Below are positions 31,428 through 46,000 of a DNA stretch of 64,000 nucleotides, piece after piece (position 1 is the stretch's first letter; the number at the start of each line of letters is the position of its first letter). The notes under the pieces are model-generated. The model was given only the letters and a program-made list of their open reading frames with translations, was not told the DNA's origin and did no database searches. The translations under genes were made by a program, and so were the position numbers. The DNA comes from Trichinella spiralis (taxonomy: Eukaryota; Nematoda; Enoplea; Trichinellida; Trichinellidae): positions 4,922,395 to 4,986,394 of the forward strand of contig CM012953.1 in assembly GCA_000181795.3 (NCBI GenBank), read 5' to 3'.

Positions 31428-33554
31428 AATTTTAACGAATCTTCAATCTTTCTTTGTTTAAAATTTATATAATCCTACAGACGCCAGCTTCAACTACACA
31501 GCTGGCGTTCGCTTTTCCTTTTTCACCGGACAAAATCTTGTACTTCGTTAAACTGGTGCTAAAATACTGACAAAGAAATAAATTCTGGAAATGAAACAGT
31601 AGGTAAACGCGTTAGAAAAGCACAACACCCAGTGTTTTCAACTATTATAAAATCGACTAATAATAAGAATTTATTACAGGAACACCCTTCCTTCCGTCAA
31701 TTAAAATCAAAAAGGACGGTGACAATTTTTCACTACCAACTCTCAGTTGTACAATCAACAACAATAATAAATAATAAGCAACGCAACGCGCTATCTTATC
31801 AATGTAGAGCAGTGTTTAAACATTAAACAAACCTTAGAGAGTGGATACAAGCCGCACAACAAGGTCAAAGCAGGCAAAGTTGATAAGAAAGTTGAAGAAA
31901 AAGCTAATCAGTGAAAACATGCAAACTTTAATGCTGCGCAATAATCATCAAGCTGAAGCAACTTAATCCAGCCACCTGGTGGCAACCAGTCTCGACAGCT
32001 GGTTAACGACGCTTCTATGCTGACGTGTTTAATCAGACAAACTCACTATTAACTGATAAATGACACCGTACCTACCTGACACTGTGCTGTGTAAAAAGTA
32101 TACAAATGCTTAAACTAAAAGAAGTTGAAATGTTAAAAACCGGAAAAATATTTTACATCCAGTAGCTAGTAGTTCAAAGATAAAACTTTGTGCTAAAAGA
32201 GCAATCATGTAACGCACCACATACAGATACCGTAAAATAATAAGCAAGTTTTTATCGTACTGTAAATCTGTTTTTAAATAAGTTTATTTCTTCTTGATAT
32301 TAAAAAACTTTTAATTAATTTAATAATTTTAATTGTCAAAAAAATTATTTTTTACTGCATAATATATAACTATAAAGCTTTGAAAATAGTTAATTATTAA
32401 AATATAATTACTATTAATAAATAAGCATGCAGCTGTTGCGGTAACATCTTTATATACATTACAAATTTAAGGCGTGTTATAAACTGTAGATACAAAATTT
32501 GTAAAATATAAAGTTGAGCAAATTGAAATTGCAACGCATATTATAAATAAACATTACTGAGAAGAATAAAAGCTCTCCAATTTATTTCATGATAAATTTT
32601 ATTGCTTCAAATAATATTTTCTGATTGAACTTTGAGAAATATTACAGTAATCTAATTTTTGAAATATTACTGTTAGAAGTGATTTATATTATAAATGTCC
32701 TTATAAAAATAATTTTAAAATTATTTTAAAATTAATTATCCTATTTAGATGAAAATAAAATATTTCATTTCATTTCTTTATTGCATGAAACGTGTATTTC
32801 AATCTGTGTGATTCATCGGCATTTTATCGTCAATTAATTGTATTTTTTTAAAATAAATGTTTAACTTTAAATTAATTTGCAAAATTTTGTTAGATATTTC
32901 GAAAATTTACTTCTCCTAAATTTCTTAATAAGATAAGGAAAAGCCTATTCAAAAATAAAACTTACTTATCAATTCTTTAGTATCAAAATTTTACGAGATG
33001 GTGTAATGCCTGTTTTGTATTCTTTTAAAATTACATTATTTATGTATTTTTTTACTTTTATTTTATATCTTCGTAAAAACAGAAGTTCCAAAATCTGAAA
33101 ATATTTTCCAGAATTGTTTGAACATTGATAAAGCATAGCAAAGTTAATTCATATGGCAGTACCTTGATCCATTACTGTTTATATTTCTTTTCAAGTTGTT
33201 ATATATTACTTTTATCTTTAGAAGATGATTTTTTTGAGTAATGCTGGTAACTAGTTTTTAATGGTTTTTGCATCATTGACACTACATATGGTATTAATTG
33301 CTTTATAACTTTACGCAATTCTTATTTGTATAACGTTTTTTCGTTTACTGTTTGATTTGATACTTTGCTTATGCGTGGTATCTTCTTGTTTGTTGTATAC
33401 AATTTTGAGACAAATCTTTATACGGTTACATTGTGTTTTTTAGTTATTTTTTAAATTATCATTAGCTGTACGTTTCGTTGTATTTGCAAGTGATAATTTA
33501 TCCTGTTGTGTTTTGTTTACCTGAAACAGTTTTCAGTGGTTTTCAAAAGCGGAA
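31428..33554. other. Divergent promoter spacer, SERCA and ZCCHC8
   Basis: About 2.1 kb between divergent genes. The SERCA-proximal 600 bases are richer in G+C and carry three E-boxes: CAGCTG at 31499, CACCTG at 31973 (inside the palindrome GCCACCTGGTGGC) and CAGCTG at 31996. E-boxes bind bHLH factors such as MyoD/HLH-1, which would suit a muscle calcium pump (inference). The rest is AT-rich with no gene seen. Confidence 0.45.
31481..31508. promoter_or_regulatory. Perfect 9-bp inverted repeat upstream of SERCA
   Basis: ACGCCAGCT (31481-31489) and AGCTGGCGT (31500-31508) are exact reverse complements with a 10-base loop, about 55 bases upstream of the SERCA start codon. The right arm contains an E-box CAGCTG (31499-31504). 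It could be a 5' UTR hairpin if transcribed, or a bipartite factor site. Confidence 0.4.
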
Positions 33555-36025
33555 ATGATTTCAGAAGAGATGTAAGTAACTGTTTTCATAATTATGTGAA
33601 ATAATTGATAAATGTAAATTATGATGGATCTCTTAGAAAAATTTTACATAATTTTAATTGCAGGTATTACGTTTTTGTTTTAGAAATGAAATTATGCTAT
33701 GTTGAAAAGTTTATCAAACTAATTATTAATAAATAAGCATTTATTATTTTAGTAAATTATGGTAAATATTTTTAGTGTGCAAGAAATTGAAGTTATTGAA
33801 CTTGACAACTGGGAACACGATGTGAACACTTCTGAGAGCAGAAACGGGTAAGTTTTTATTTTGGCTTTTGATATTTATTTAGTGTGTTTCTTTAGCAATT
33901 CAGAACTATCTGTTTCGACCGCAGATGTTACAGATAATTTATTCGTGGTTGATAAAACGCCTCAGGCGATAAATTTGGATGAAGTTCCGGCAGTAGATGG
34001 TGGAGGGTTGTTGAACGAGTAATGTTTTACTGTGATATAGAAATTCGTTTGCACTGTCATTTAAATAATTTTCGTTTTTGAAGGAATGTATTGGACTTTT
34101 ACTGTGAAAAAAATGAGAAGAATGACAGTCGATCTGAAATTGAGGGGTTTTTAAATTTTAATTTACCGTTTTAATAGTAATTTGAATTTTAATGCCCATT
34201 TCCATTGTTATTTAGTGCATTTTCAATGAGAGCTTGCTTCAATTGCGGCGAGAACACTCATAAATTGGATAGCTGCCCATATCCATATGACGCCGAAAGA
34301 GTTCAGAAAATGAAATCGGCGTTTTTCAATCGTGCGAATGAATTGTATGTATGCTTTTTGTTTAAAATTATATACTGAACTTTCACATTTTTTAGCAATT
34401 TTAATATGCCGAATAAATTTCTTTCCTACAAGCCAGGAATATTTAGGTATGCAATATTTTACCTATTTATATTTTTATTGGTAGTATATTTTCTTTTTAT
34501 TTTAGTCATTCTCTCCAGCAAGCGTTGGATATGCGCGACGACCAGTTACCTCCTTATATTTATGGAATGCGTTTATATGGCTATCCACCAGGTTATTGGA
34601 AATGCTTGGTGGAAGAAAAGCGAAAACTATCGTTTGTTAATGGTAATGAATTTAATTCAAGTATTATGTTTTATCATTTTCATCACTTTAAGAGAATGGC
34701 ACAGTAGCTAGCGAAAATATTGGTAAGACTGAAATGCAAAATTGAATTTGTTCTACATAAATATTCGTAGAAACTTTTGATGTGGATTCCGTCATTAAAT
34801 ATCCTGGTTTTACTACTGCTACACCACTGGGAGTTGTTGACGTAAGAATGTTATATTTTCTGTGTCTTTTTGTTACATTACAATGTAAATTTAAATGTAT
34901 TGAAAGTAGGAGAGTATAATAAACTCTTGTATTGAAATTTCAGTCCAGATGAGAATTAATGATTATGTAATTTCAAGTTTATTTACAAGTAATTTGTGTT
35001 TTCTTAGGAAGTGCTCAATAAAGATTTTATGTATATATGTATTTGAAATCAGTGTTTAATTGTTATTATAATTTTACAGTTGTCATTTGAATTGCTTTAT
35101 TTATTTCTGAAATTTTTTAATTTAGGAAAGTTCAAAGTATGATTTACCGAAGGCTCAGCGAAAACATCATTGGAAGGTAATTGCAGTTGATGCTGAACGC
35201 GAATATTACAAAAATAGTAAAAGAATTCAACAAAATGAAAAAAAGTCAGCTACAAAAAGAAGTATGCAGATTGCATTATAATTTGAATATTTTTAAATAT
35301 AAATTGAAAAAAATTTCAATTTTAAAATGACAGTTTAAATTGATTGCAACAGCCATTATATAATTAATTGTTTGCATTAATTTGGGAAAAATTATCAGAA
35401 TATACAAGTGAATCTGATGTGATCGATTTGACCGGAGATGAAGATGGTAAGGATGCTGTCGACCAACGCAACATGTCTTTGGAAGAATTGGAGGAAGTTC
35501 GAAATGTGATATTGAAAAAATTGGAAACAGATTTTCCTGAAACTGATCGAAAAACAGCAAGCGTGAACGATTGTTCGGTTACTTTTTCAGGTAAAAATGC
35601 ACATTTTTAAATTGCACTGTACAGCATATTTTATTTATTTATTGTAATAAAAAAAATTTTTTAAATAACTTTTTAGATGTCGAAGGACAATATGAAATGG
35701 GACCCTCGACTAGCTCAGCTACTTTTTCGCTTTCATCAGATCTCAGTAAGTATTCTTTTTGTGACGGTTAGTTAATGGTATGTTAATTTGAATATAAATG
35801 CTCATTTTAGACAACTCTGAAAGCTCGATAAAATCCACCGTAGGAACTCCTGCTATGTGTCACAGCTTCGATTACAGTTTTGAAAAACCATCTTTTGACA
35901 AATTTGCCATCGATATTCAACCGATCATTTTACCAGAGTCTATTCCATCTTCTCAGTCTATGAAATTTAAATCTATCGTCGAACAGTTGAAATCCCGAAA
36001 GGATGATTTGCATTTGATTACTTAA
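33555..36025 (+). CDS. ZCCHC8: Zinc finger CCHC protein 8, NEXT complex scaffold
   Basis: Thirteen exons: 33555-33571, 33776-33847, 33896-34018, 34084-34146, 34216-34344, 34396-34446, 34506-34642, 34705-34722, 34771-34841, 35126-35261, 35399-35590, 35677-35745, 35811-36025; 430 residues. ZCCHC8 bridges MTR4 and RBM7 in the nuclear exosome targeting complex. It has a canonical zinc knuckle CFNCGENTHKLDSC (C99, C102, H107, C112), a PSP domain (KPGIFSHSLQQALDM, LPPYIYGMRLYGYPPGYW) and the following YPGFTTATPLGV block. The C-terminal motif KFAIDIQPIILPESIPSS resembles the MTR4-stimulating tail. A SUMO-interacting-type motif DVIDLTGDED is at about 279-288. Exon 8 is an 18-base micro-exon. Convergent with SMIM14, stops 360 bases apart. 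Confidence 0.9.
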
Positions 36026-36388
36026 TTCGATTGTCAAGAGTTATTATTATTTCTTTTTCATTACTGTTTTAAACTCATTCTTATTATTATTGTATTATTT
36101 GTTCAATTATTTATTTATTATTGGTTTTCTCGTTTTTTTTCATTTCTTTTAAAATTCCATTACCGTCATCATGATGATCCTTTTACTAAAAAATTAAAAA
36201 TAAAACCTTGAAATGAGATAATTTAATGATAACGTTTTCCCATAACCACAATTTTTCTTTTAAAAAGCAATTTTTAAGATGAACCAGCGTGCATTGCTGT
36301 TTGCTGCATTTATAAAAGCTTTTTTTCTTCGTGCAATAAATACTACTTTTGTTGAAAACCGTCGTCAACCGGAGGAGCAGTTCATCAC

Positions 36389-38909
<2,521 letters not shown>

Positions 38910-39623
38910 ATGAACTTGGCTGTTGGTGGAGCAGATATCAGCTTTCCCTTTTCTCCTTATCCTTCTCAACGTGCTATTATGGATAGAGTAAGTTCTGTGG
39001 ACAAGAGCTATAATGAAACTATTTTAAAGCGCTATTTTATGTGAAAAAATTGATAATGTTAGCATAATCATATCATATGGTTAAATTTTAAAGAAATGCC
39101 ATTACATATATGCGTCTGAAACAATTTAATGAAATTTTTAAACACTAAATGTCATATTAAATTATTTTATTGTATTTGAAAATTATCTGGAGTTTAAAAA
39201 ATGTTTTTGAAATTATTGATTTTTTTAATTAAATTAAAATTGCTTTATTATCAACTTAACTGTGAAGAATTTATATCACTGTAAAATTTTAGAACTGCTT
39301 CGTGAAAAATGTCATTTTAACTTTTATTTCTTATATTTTAGACTCTAAGAGCTCTTAAACATTCGAATAATTGTCTCATTGAAAGTCCCACAGGCACTGG
39401 TAAAAGTCTTGCTTTATTATGTTCGGCGTTAGCTTGGCAGAAAAAGTTTTTGGGTAATAGAAGTTTTTCAACATTTTCTTCTACAACTCAACTTTATAGA
39501 GAGCATGAATGATATAAAAATTGATAAAAGCCCACAGCCACAGAGTTGCAAAGTGATGACAAATCTTACCTCTAATTTTGAAGATTCATTTGAAGGTTTT
39601 AAAATTTTACTCTGATTAAACAG

Positions 39624-39660
<37 letters not shown>

Positions 39661-42379
39661 GCTTCTGTTGACAGACACCAACGATTTCTCTTCTCCCCCT
39701 CGGAAAAAGTATTCCACTAATGTGTGTAAAATGGTAAATTCTGTCAATTCGATCATAAAACTGAAATTGTTTTTGTGATTTATTTTCAATATTCATTGAA
39801 TTCAATTGAAAATATTTTTAGGATCTTTATGAATCATCTTTTGAAGATGAATATTGTTTGGATGGAGCACAGAATGATGGGCCATGTTTGAAAAGCAAAT
39901 CTTGCCCGAAAATTTTTTATGCAGCTAGGACGCACAAACAGCTTGCTCAGATGGTCCGAGAACTGAAGAAAACACACTATCAAAATGTGAAGTATGTCTT
40001 GGCCGTGGTATTCGTTTCAAATTATCAAATTGCTAAATTGTTTTAAGAATGACAATTATGGCTAGCCGCGAATTTACATGCCTTAATCCTAACGTCTGCC
40101 AAGAAGTTGATAAATCTGCAGCTTGTCAAAAATTATTATTGGACCACAAAGTAAGTTGCAACGTTAAGTGCATATAGTTCTCTAATATTACTTTATCATA
40201 TTGAGTATTTAGAATGGTGGTTGTATTTTTATGAGAAATTTAAAAAAGTACGATCGCAATATTTCCGGTCTAAGGAAGCTTTTATACTATTCAATTAAGC
40301 GTAAATCATTGGAAGAAACAACTGATTCAGGTTTTGCTTGGGACATAGAAGACATTATGCAATTAGGAGAATGTCATACAATTTGTCCATATTTTGCCTG
40401 CATTGATATTCTAGCTCGTGATGCACAGTTGATCTTCTGCCCTTATAATTATTTAATCGGTGAAGCATATTTTATATTGTTATTACTATTTTCTTATTTT
40501 AATTCAATTTTGAATATTTAGACCCAATGATAAGAGATACTTTACAGATTAGCCTGAAAGGGCAAATTATTATTTTCGATGAAGCTCATAACATGGAGGA
40601 TATTTGTCGCGAAGCATCAAGTTTCGAAATTAAAAAAATGGAACTCGATATGGCTATTAACATTTTAACATTACTTGGTTTGTTGTTTTGATATTGCTTT
40701 ATACGTTTTAATGAAAATTTGTTTAAGCTGAAAAATCAGATTTTATAAATGAAGTAGCAAAGCCATTTGTTTCTTATGCGAAAAATATTGTCGACTGGAT
40801 AGAAAGAGAAAGTATTATAAAAAACATGACAGTTCAATCAGAGGGGCTTTACACAAAAATTTGGACAGGGGCAGATATGTATGTGCAGTTGCAAAGTATG
40901 GGTTTGCAACGGGAAAGTATTGATGAGCTGAAAGTAAATTTATTTTTACGTTATAATTTGTTATTTTTAAGAAGTTTATTTTTAGACAGTTTTAAGTTGT
41001 TTACTAGAAGTTGATTCGAACAGTTCTCAAGGTACTGGTAAACATCGGGTAATTAATGATGATAAACTTTTGAATTGCATAAAGCCAATGGAAAAATTAC
41101 TTTATGCTCTTGATTATTTATATCGTGATTTTGACAATTATGGAGAGAAAAATTTTGGGTGCTACAGTTACAGGTCAGCATTTTAGCATTATTTTCTTAC
41201 TTGTTACAATTTCTTTTGTTCACAGGATGTGCTTGAGAAAAGAGCGTTTGGAACTTTTGAAAAGCGATTCCAAAAACTTGAGGGTTTTAAAAAATGTTCA
41301 TACTAATTTTACCATGGTTGATTCTATCAATTTTTGGTGCATGAATCCTGCTGTTGTGAGTCACTAATTGTTTTGTAATGATGAGTTATGTATTAAATTA
41401 TTATTTTATAGGCATTTGATGATGTCAGCTCGAAAACGAAGTCGGTCATTCTTGCGTCTGGAACATTGTCTCCTTTAAAATCTTATGCTACTGAGCTTGG
41501 TCTGCCATTTCAATTTTCTTTGGAAGCACCACATGTTGTACCACCAGAAAGGATGTGGATTGGGTCGATTGGGGTGGTAAGAATTTCCATTCTCATTTTT
41601 ATCCTTAAATGATTTTTTGTAATTTTAAAAAGGGACCTAATGATATTCCCCTGAAAGCCACTTTCCAGCAAGCTGAATCTTTTGCTTTTCAAGACGAACT
41701 AGCATCTCTTTTGACTGATGTATGTAACGTTGTACCCGGTGGTATTTTGTGTTTTATCCCATCGTACAGATTGCTGAACAAGCTTGTTAATCGTTGGAAA
41801 CAAGTGCCTGGTTTATGGGATAGATTAAACGATTCCAAACAAGTCATTGTAGAACCCAAAGGAAGTGAACATTTGGAATCTGCATTGACCAGTTTTTACT
41901 ATGCCATCGAACATTCGACAGAAATCAATTCGAAATGCACTGGAGCGTTGTTGTTGGCTGTATACAGAGGCAAAATATCAGAAGGGATAGATTTTTCAGA
42001 TAATTCGGCACGAGCTGTTATTGCCGTTGGAATACCATTTCCAAATTTGAAGAATATTCAAGTTCAATTGAAAAAGCAGTACAATAATACACGTTTGAAA
42101 AATGCCGTTGGATTAGGGGTTCAGCATTCTTTGATATCTGGTGACGAGTGGCTCGAAATTCAAGCATACAGAGCATTGAATCAAGCATTGGGACGTTGTT
42201 TGAGACACAAAATGGATTGGGGTGCATTGTTGTTGGTCGATTCTAGGTTCAACCAATCGAAGCATCTTTCTGGCTTGTCTACATGGATTCGGAGAAATTT
42301 GTATCATTATTCCAAATTTTCAGAAATGTTAAGCTCTTTGCAAGAGTTTTCAAAGAAATTTGTTTCCATCAATTCTTAA
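38910..42379 (+). CDS. BRIP1: FANCJ/BRIP1-type DNA helicase
   Basis: Superfamily 2 iron-sulphur helicase (5'-3') that resolves G-quadruplexes and acts in crosslink repair; the C. elegans member is DOG-1. Thirteen exons: 38910-38987, 39342-39453, 39500-39595, 39675-39733, 39822-39991, 40048-40150, 40213-40459, 40522-40677, 40728-40933, 40986-41173, 41226-41355, 41412-41576, 41633-42379; 818 residues. Motifs: [15 protein letters not shown], Walker [10 protein letters not shown] (40-48), four Fe-S cysteines in FTCLNP, AACQK, GGCIF and TICPYF, Walker [47 protein letters not shown] and motif [11 protein letters not shown]. The protein ends soon after the helicase core, without the long C-terminal region that binds BRCA1 in vertebrates. 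AATAAA lies at 42476. Confidence 0.95.
39625..39658. repeat. (TA)n microsatellite in FANCJ intron 3
   Basis: TA run of about 17 units inside the 79-base intron between exons 3 and 4; length variation could affect splicing of this short intron. Confidence 0.9.
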
Positions 42380-43055
42380 TTCGTCGTTCAATTTCAATTT
42401 CGCTTTACCATGATTAAATTGCTATGTTTTATTGTTATTGTAATTTACAAATTATTTATATTACTCAGTTCTTAAAATAAAAATACATAATTATATTTTA
42501 TTGTCAAATGGAATTTAAATTTCCAGAATGTTGTAATAAACTGCTTATTATGTTCATAATCATCGACTGAATACAGTGTATGTAGAAAATTTTCTGAAAT
42601 TGCACAAAAGCATAAACTTGTCTGTCATCAATGGTGTTCTATGTTTTGGTTTATATTAAAAGTTGTGCTCCATTTAAAATAAACAGATGAATAAATTATT
42701 AATATAATTTTAGAAAAAATTGAATTCTGATGAAAAGATGTATTTTCAATTTTTGAATGAAGTTAATATTATCAATAGACGTATTTTGCAGAACCAACCG
42801 GAACAGCTTTTCTAAGATGACTAACAAACAGTGCTTGGTCAGGTCAAATGAAAGCGCATTGGATGTATTTGTTTTGTGCCAACTTTGCCACTCTGTTCCA
42901 GGCGTTTACAATCATCGACAAAACCTAGAAGCTAAACCATTTCTCTGCTTGACATTTTGCTTCTGTTGACAGCTCTACACGATCGAAGCTAATCAACACT
43001 GTGCAACGATTTTTCTATTTTAAAATCAGCTTTTCCTGAACAGGAAGTCAAAAAC
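42380..43055. other. FANCJ to lustrin/Kunitz gene spacer
   Basis: About 680 bases. Contains the FANCJ 3' end (AATAAA at 42476) and a moderately G+C-rich stretch at 42790-42990 without a supportable ORF; probably the leader or promoter of the downstream gene. Confidence 0.4.
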
Positions 43056-46000
43056 ATGCCCCACATCAGCTATTTCAGTAAATTATTTATTTTCAATCTT
43101 TTTCTTTTATTAAATAAAAAATTACCATCAATTGCATGCAAATTATTTAAATTTATTTTAAAATGAATTTTACTACGAAACATAATTCTAATCTTTAAAA
43201 AATTTTCTGATTAACTGATTTATGTTAAAGGATTGTTTGAAATAAAAAAATATGATAATTAAATTTATCTGCTTTTAATTTATCTATTTTAGTTTACATT
43301 TATTATGTTGCGTATATTGTTGCACACACAAGTAATATTAAAGTTGGCCAACCATGCGGTCCTGAAGATAAAAAATGGCACGCCTTTCCGAATGATATGA
43401 CAAAATTTATTTCTTGCAATTCTAAAGATTGGTAAGAAAATACTTTTAATTATATGCCATTATTAGCAGCAATTTCTTTTTATTGGCATAATTATTTAAC
43501 TGTTGTTAATGAATTCTATCAAGCAGGGGTAATATGCGTTATTTCAACGTTGTGAACATGATCAACTGTATCTTTTACTATAACTTTTCCTAAAATGCAA
43601 ATAAAAGTAACAATAACACGATTTCACCAACTATATCTGTTAGTTATATAATTCAGAAACACTGCAACACATGACGCATAATAATCGCTTGCTATTGCTT
43701 TATAATCGTCAATTTTTCAATACCTTTTTGTTGCAATGGAACAGTCACGTTCTTACAATGGTTCAAGAATTGAACAACAGCCGCGCTTTTATTAAAAAGC
43801 ATCTAGCAGATGTAGACAGACAACTAATTGTTGATCAGTTGCTGGATTTATCTCCAAAAGATAAATTGCGCAAATGATTTTGACATTTCATGTAAAAAAG
43901 CAGTGTTACAAAATAAAAGATTAATTAATCTTCTGTGGTCTATGTATTAAGAATAAAAATAGTGGCTATTTTTTATGAATTTTTCATATATTTGCATACA
44001 TTTAATTATTATTAATTATTTATTTCGTTTTAGGAAGTATGGTGTTGAAAATTGTGAAAAAGACTGTGGTTTGCAAAAGGTTTTCAATGAAATTCACCAG
44101 GCATGCCTTTATCCATATAATATTTCACTTGAAAGTTTGCGTTTGGCTGCCCGATGTTACCCTGTAAAAGTCGGAGATAGTTGCCAAATTGATGATGATT
44201 GTGAACCGACAATGAAATGTCAAAATAAACATTGCAAATGCAAAGAAAGTTATGAAGAATTTAATCAAAACTGTTATAAAGGTATTGCTGTAATTTATTT
44301 AAATGAAAAAAATTCAAATTTTACATTTTAAATGAAGCATTTTAGTATTAAAAAGTAACTTATATTGTGATATAATTTTAATTATTTCTGCTTAATTTGC
44401 TCAAAATTTTGAAAATATTGTCTCATTTATATGCTTTTGCTTTTTGAGCAACAACAGTTATTTAACATTTGCCTTGCTTTCAGATGATGCACTTTGTCCC
44501 AACGCTACAGTTACTAAAAGTCATGGTTCTATAATTACATGCTCGTTTAGTAAGCAGTGTCCTCAGAGTAGTTTTTGCAATTATGATAAAACAAATAAAT
44601 TTCCATCTGTCTGCTGTCATGAAAAGAAGCGAAGTAATATTTTTACCTTGCCTAAATAATCAAATTGCTATTTGGATGATGTGAAAAATGTTTTTCATAA
44701 ATTTAGGTGCTGAAATTTGTTGGCCCTGGGCCCCATATTTTGTCAATGAAAAGCCGCTGAAATGCAATCCAGAGTCGAATCCTTGTCCTCATGGTTTCAG
44801 TTGTCAGTTTGATGAAATTATGAATAGTCATTTTTGTTGCATGAAAAGAGCAAGCATCAGTTTTCCATCAAAAACAACTGTCACTGCAACAGCGCCAACC
44901 GCGTGTAATATATTTACTCGAATTACTAATTTTGTCTGAATTTTTTGGATATATTTGAGAAAGTTTTTTAATATATGATTTAAAATTGCTTTCAGATCAA
45001 CCAGCTACTTTTCGTGTCTGCCCAACTGGCAGTGCGCCTTATTTATTGAATGGTTATCCAGTAGCTTGTGCACCACAAACTCAAGAGAATGGATGCCCAG
45101 AAGAATTTTCTTGCCAACTCCACCCTTCAACTGGAGCTTATTTTTGTTGTGAAAAACCCAAGCGTCGATTGTCGACTGCAAATATGAATCGGTTTTCTTC
45201 AAATTCTAACATGGCTCCAATTGGTCATATTTGTTTATTTATTTATTTATTTTTTTTTGAAATATATAATTATTTTCAATTTAGTTGTCGACGGATGTCC
45301 ACCAATGACAATAAGTGCAAGCATTGAAAGTGGAAAGCCGATGTTATGCGATTTGCTTCATTTGAACAGTTGCCCAACTGGAAGCGTTTGTTTGTATAGT
45401 CAGTTTTATCGGCATTATCAATGCTGTCATCCAGAAAAAAAATCGTCCATTTCTTACAGCGAAAAAAATACTGCTGCTGCAATTTCTGGTATTTAACATT
45501 AATGAGAAAAAAATTATTCATCTCACAAATAAAATTGTTCGCGTTTTTCTTATCATTTCTTTGACATAAATGTAGATTTATTCAAAATATTTAATCAAAC
45601 CCAGATATTTAAATCATATTATTATTATTATTATTATTACGTGTGCATTATCTATTTTTTTTAAATAAAGCAGGCAAATTTTCCAATTAAACAATTTAGC
45701 ATCCAAATTGTTTTATATACATTTTGGCTAAATGCACTTAAAACTTTGAGTTTTTGTGGCATTTTAGGCAAAATTTGCTTTGTTTAAAACAGGATTTTGT
45801 TGCTAATTTATTAGATTGTGTTTTTAGCAATGGAAAGTTGTTCCAAAGGAGAGTTAGCACTTCGTGATCAACAGACTGGCTTGAATGTCAGATGTAAGCT
45901 GAACAGCAGTATCAGCGAAACCTGTCCAATTGGTTATACTTGTAAACCGTCAGAACGTCATATTGGAAGTGGCATTTGTTGCAGCAAAAATTTAAGTATA

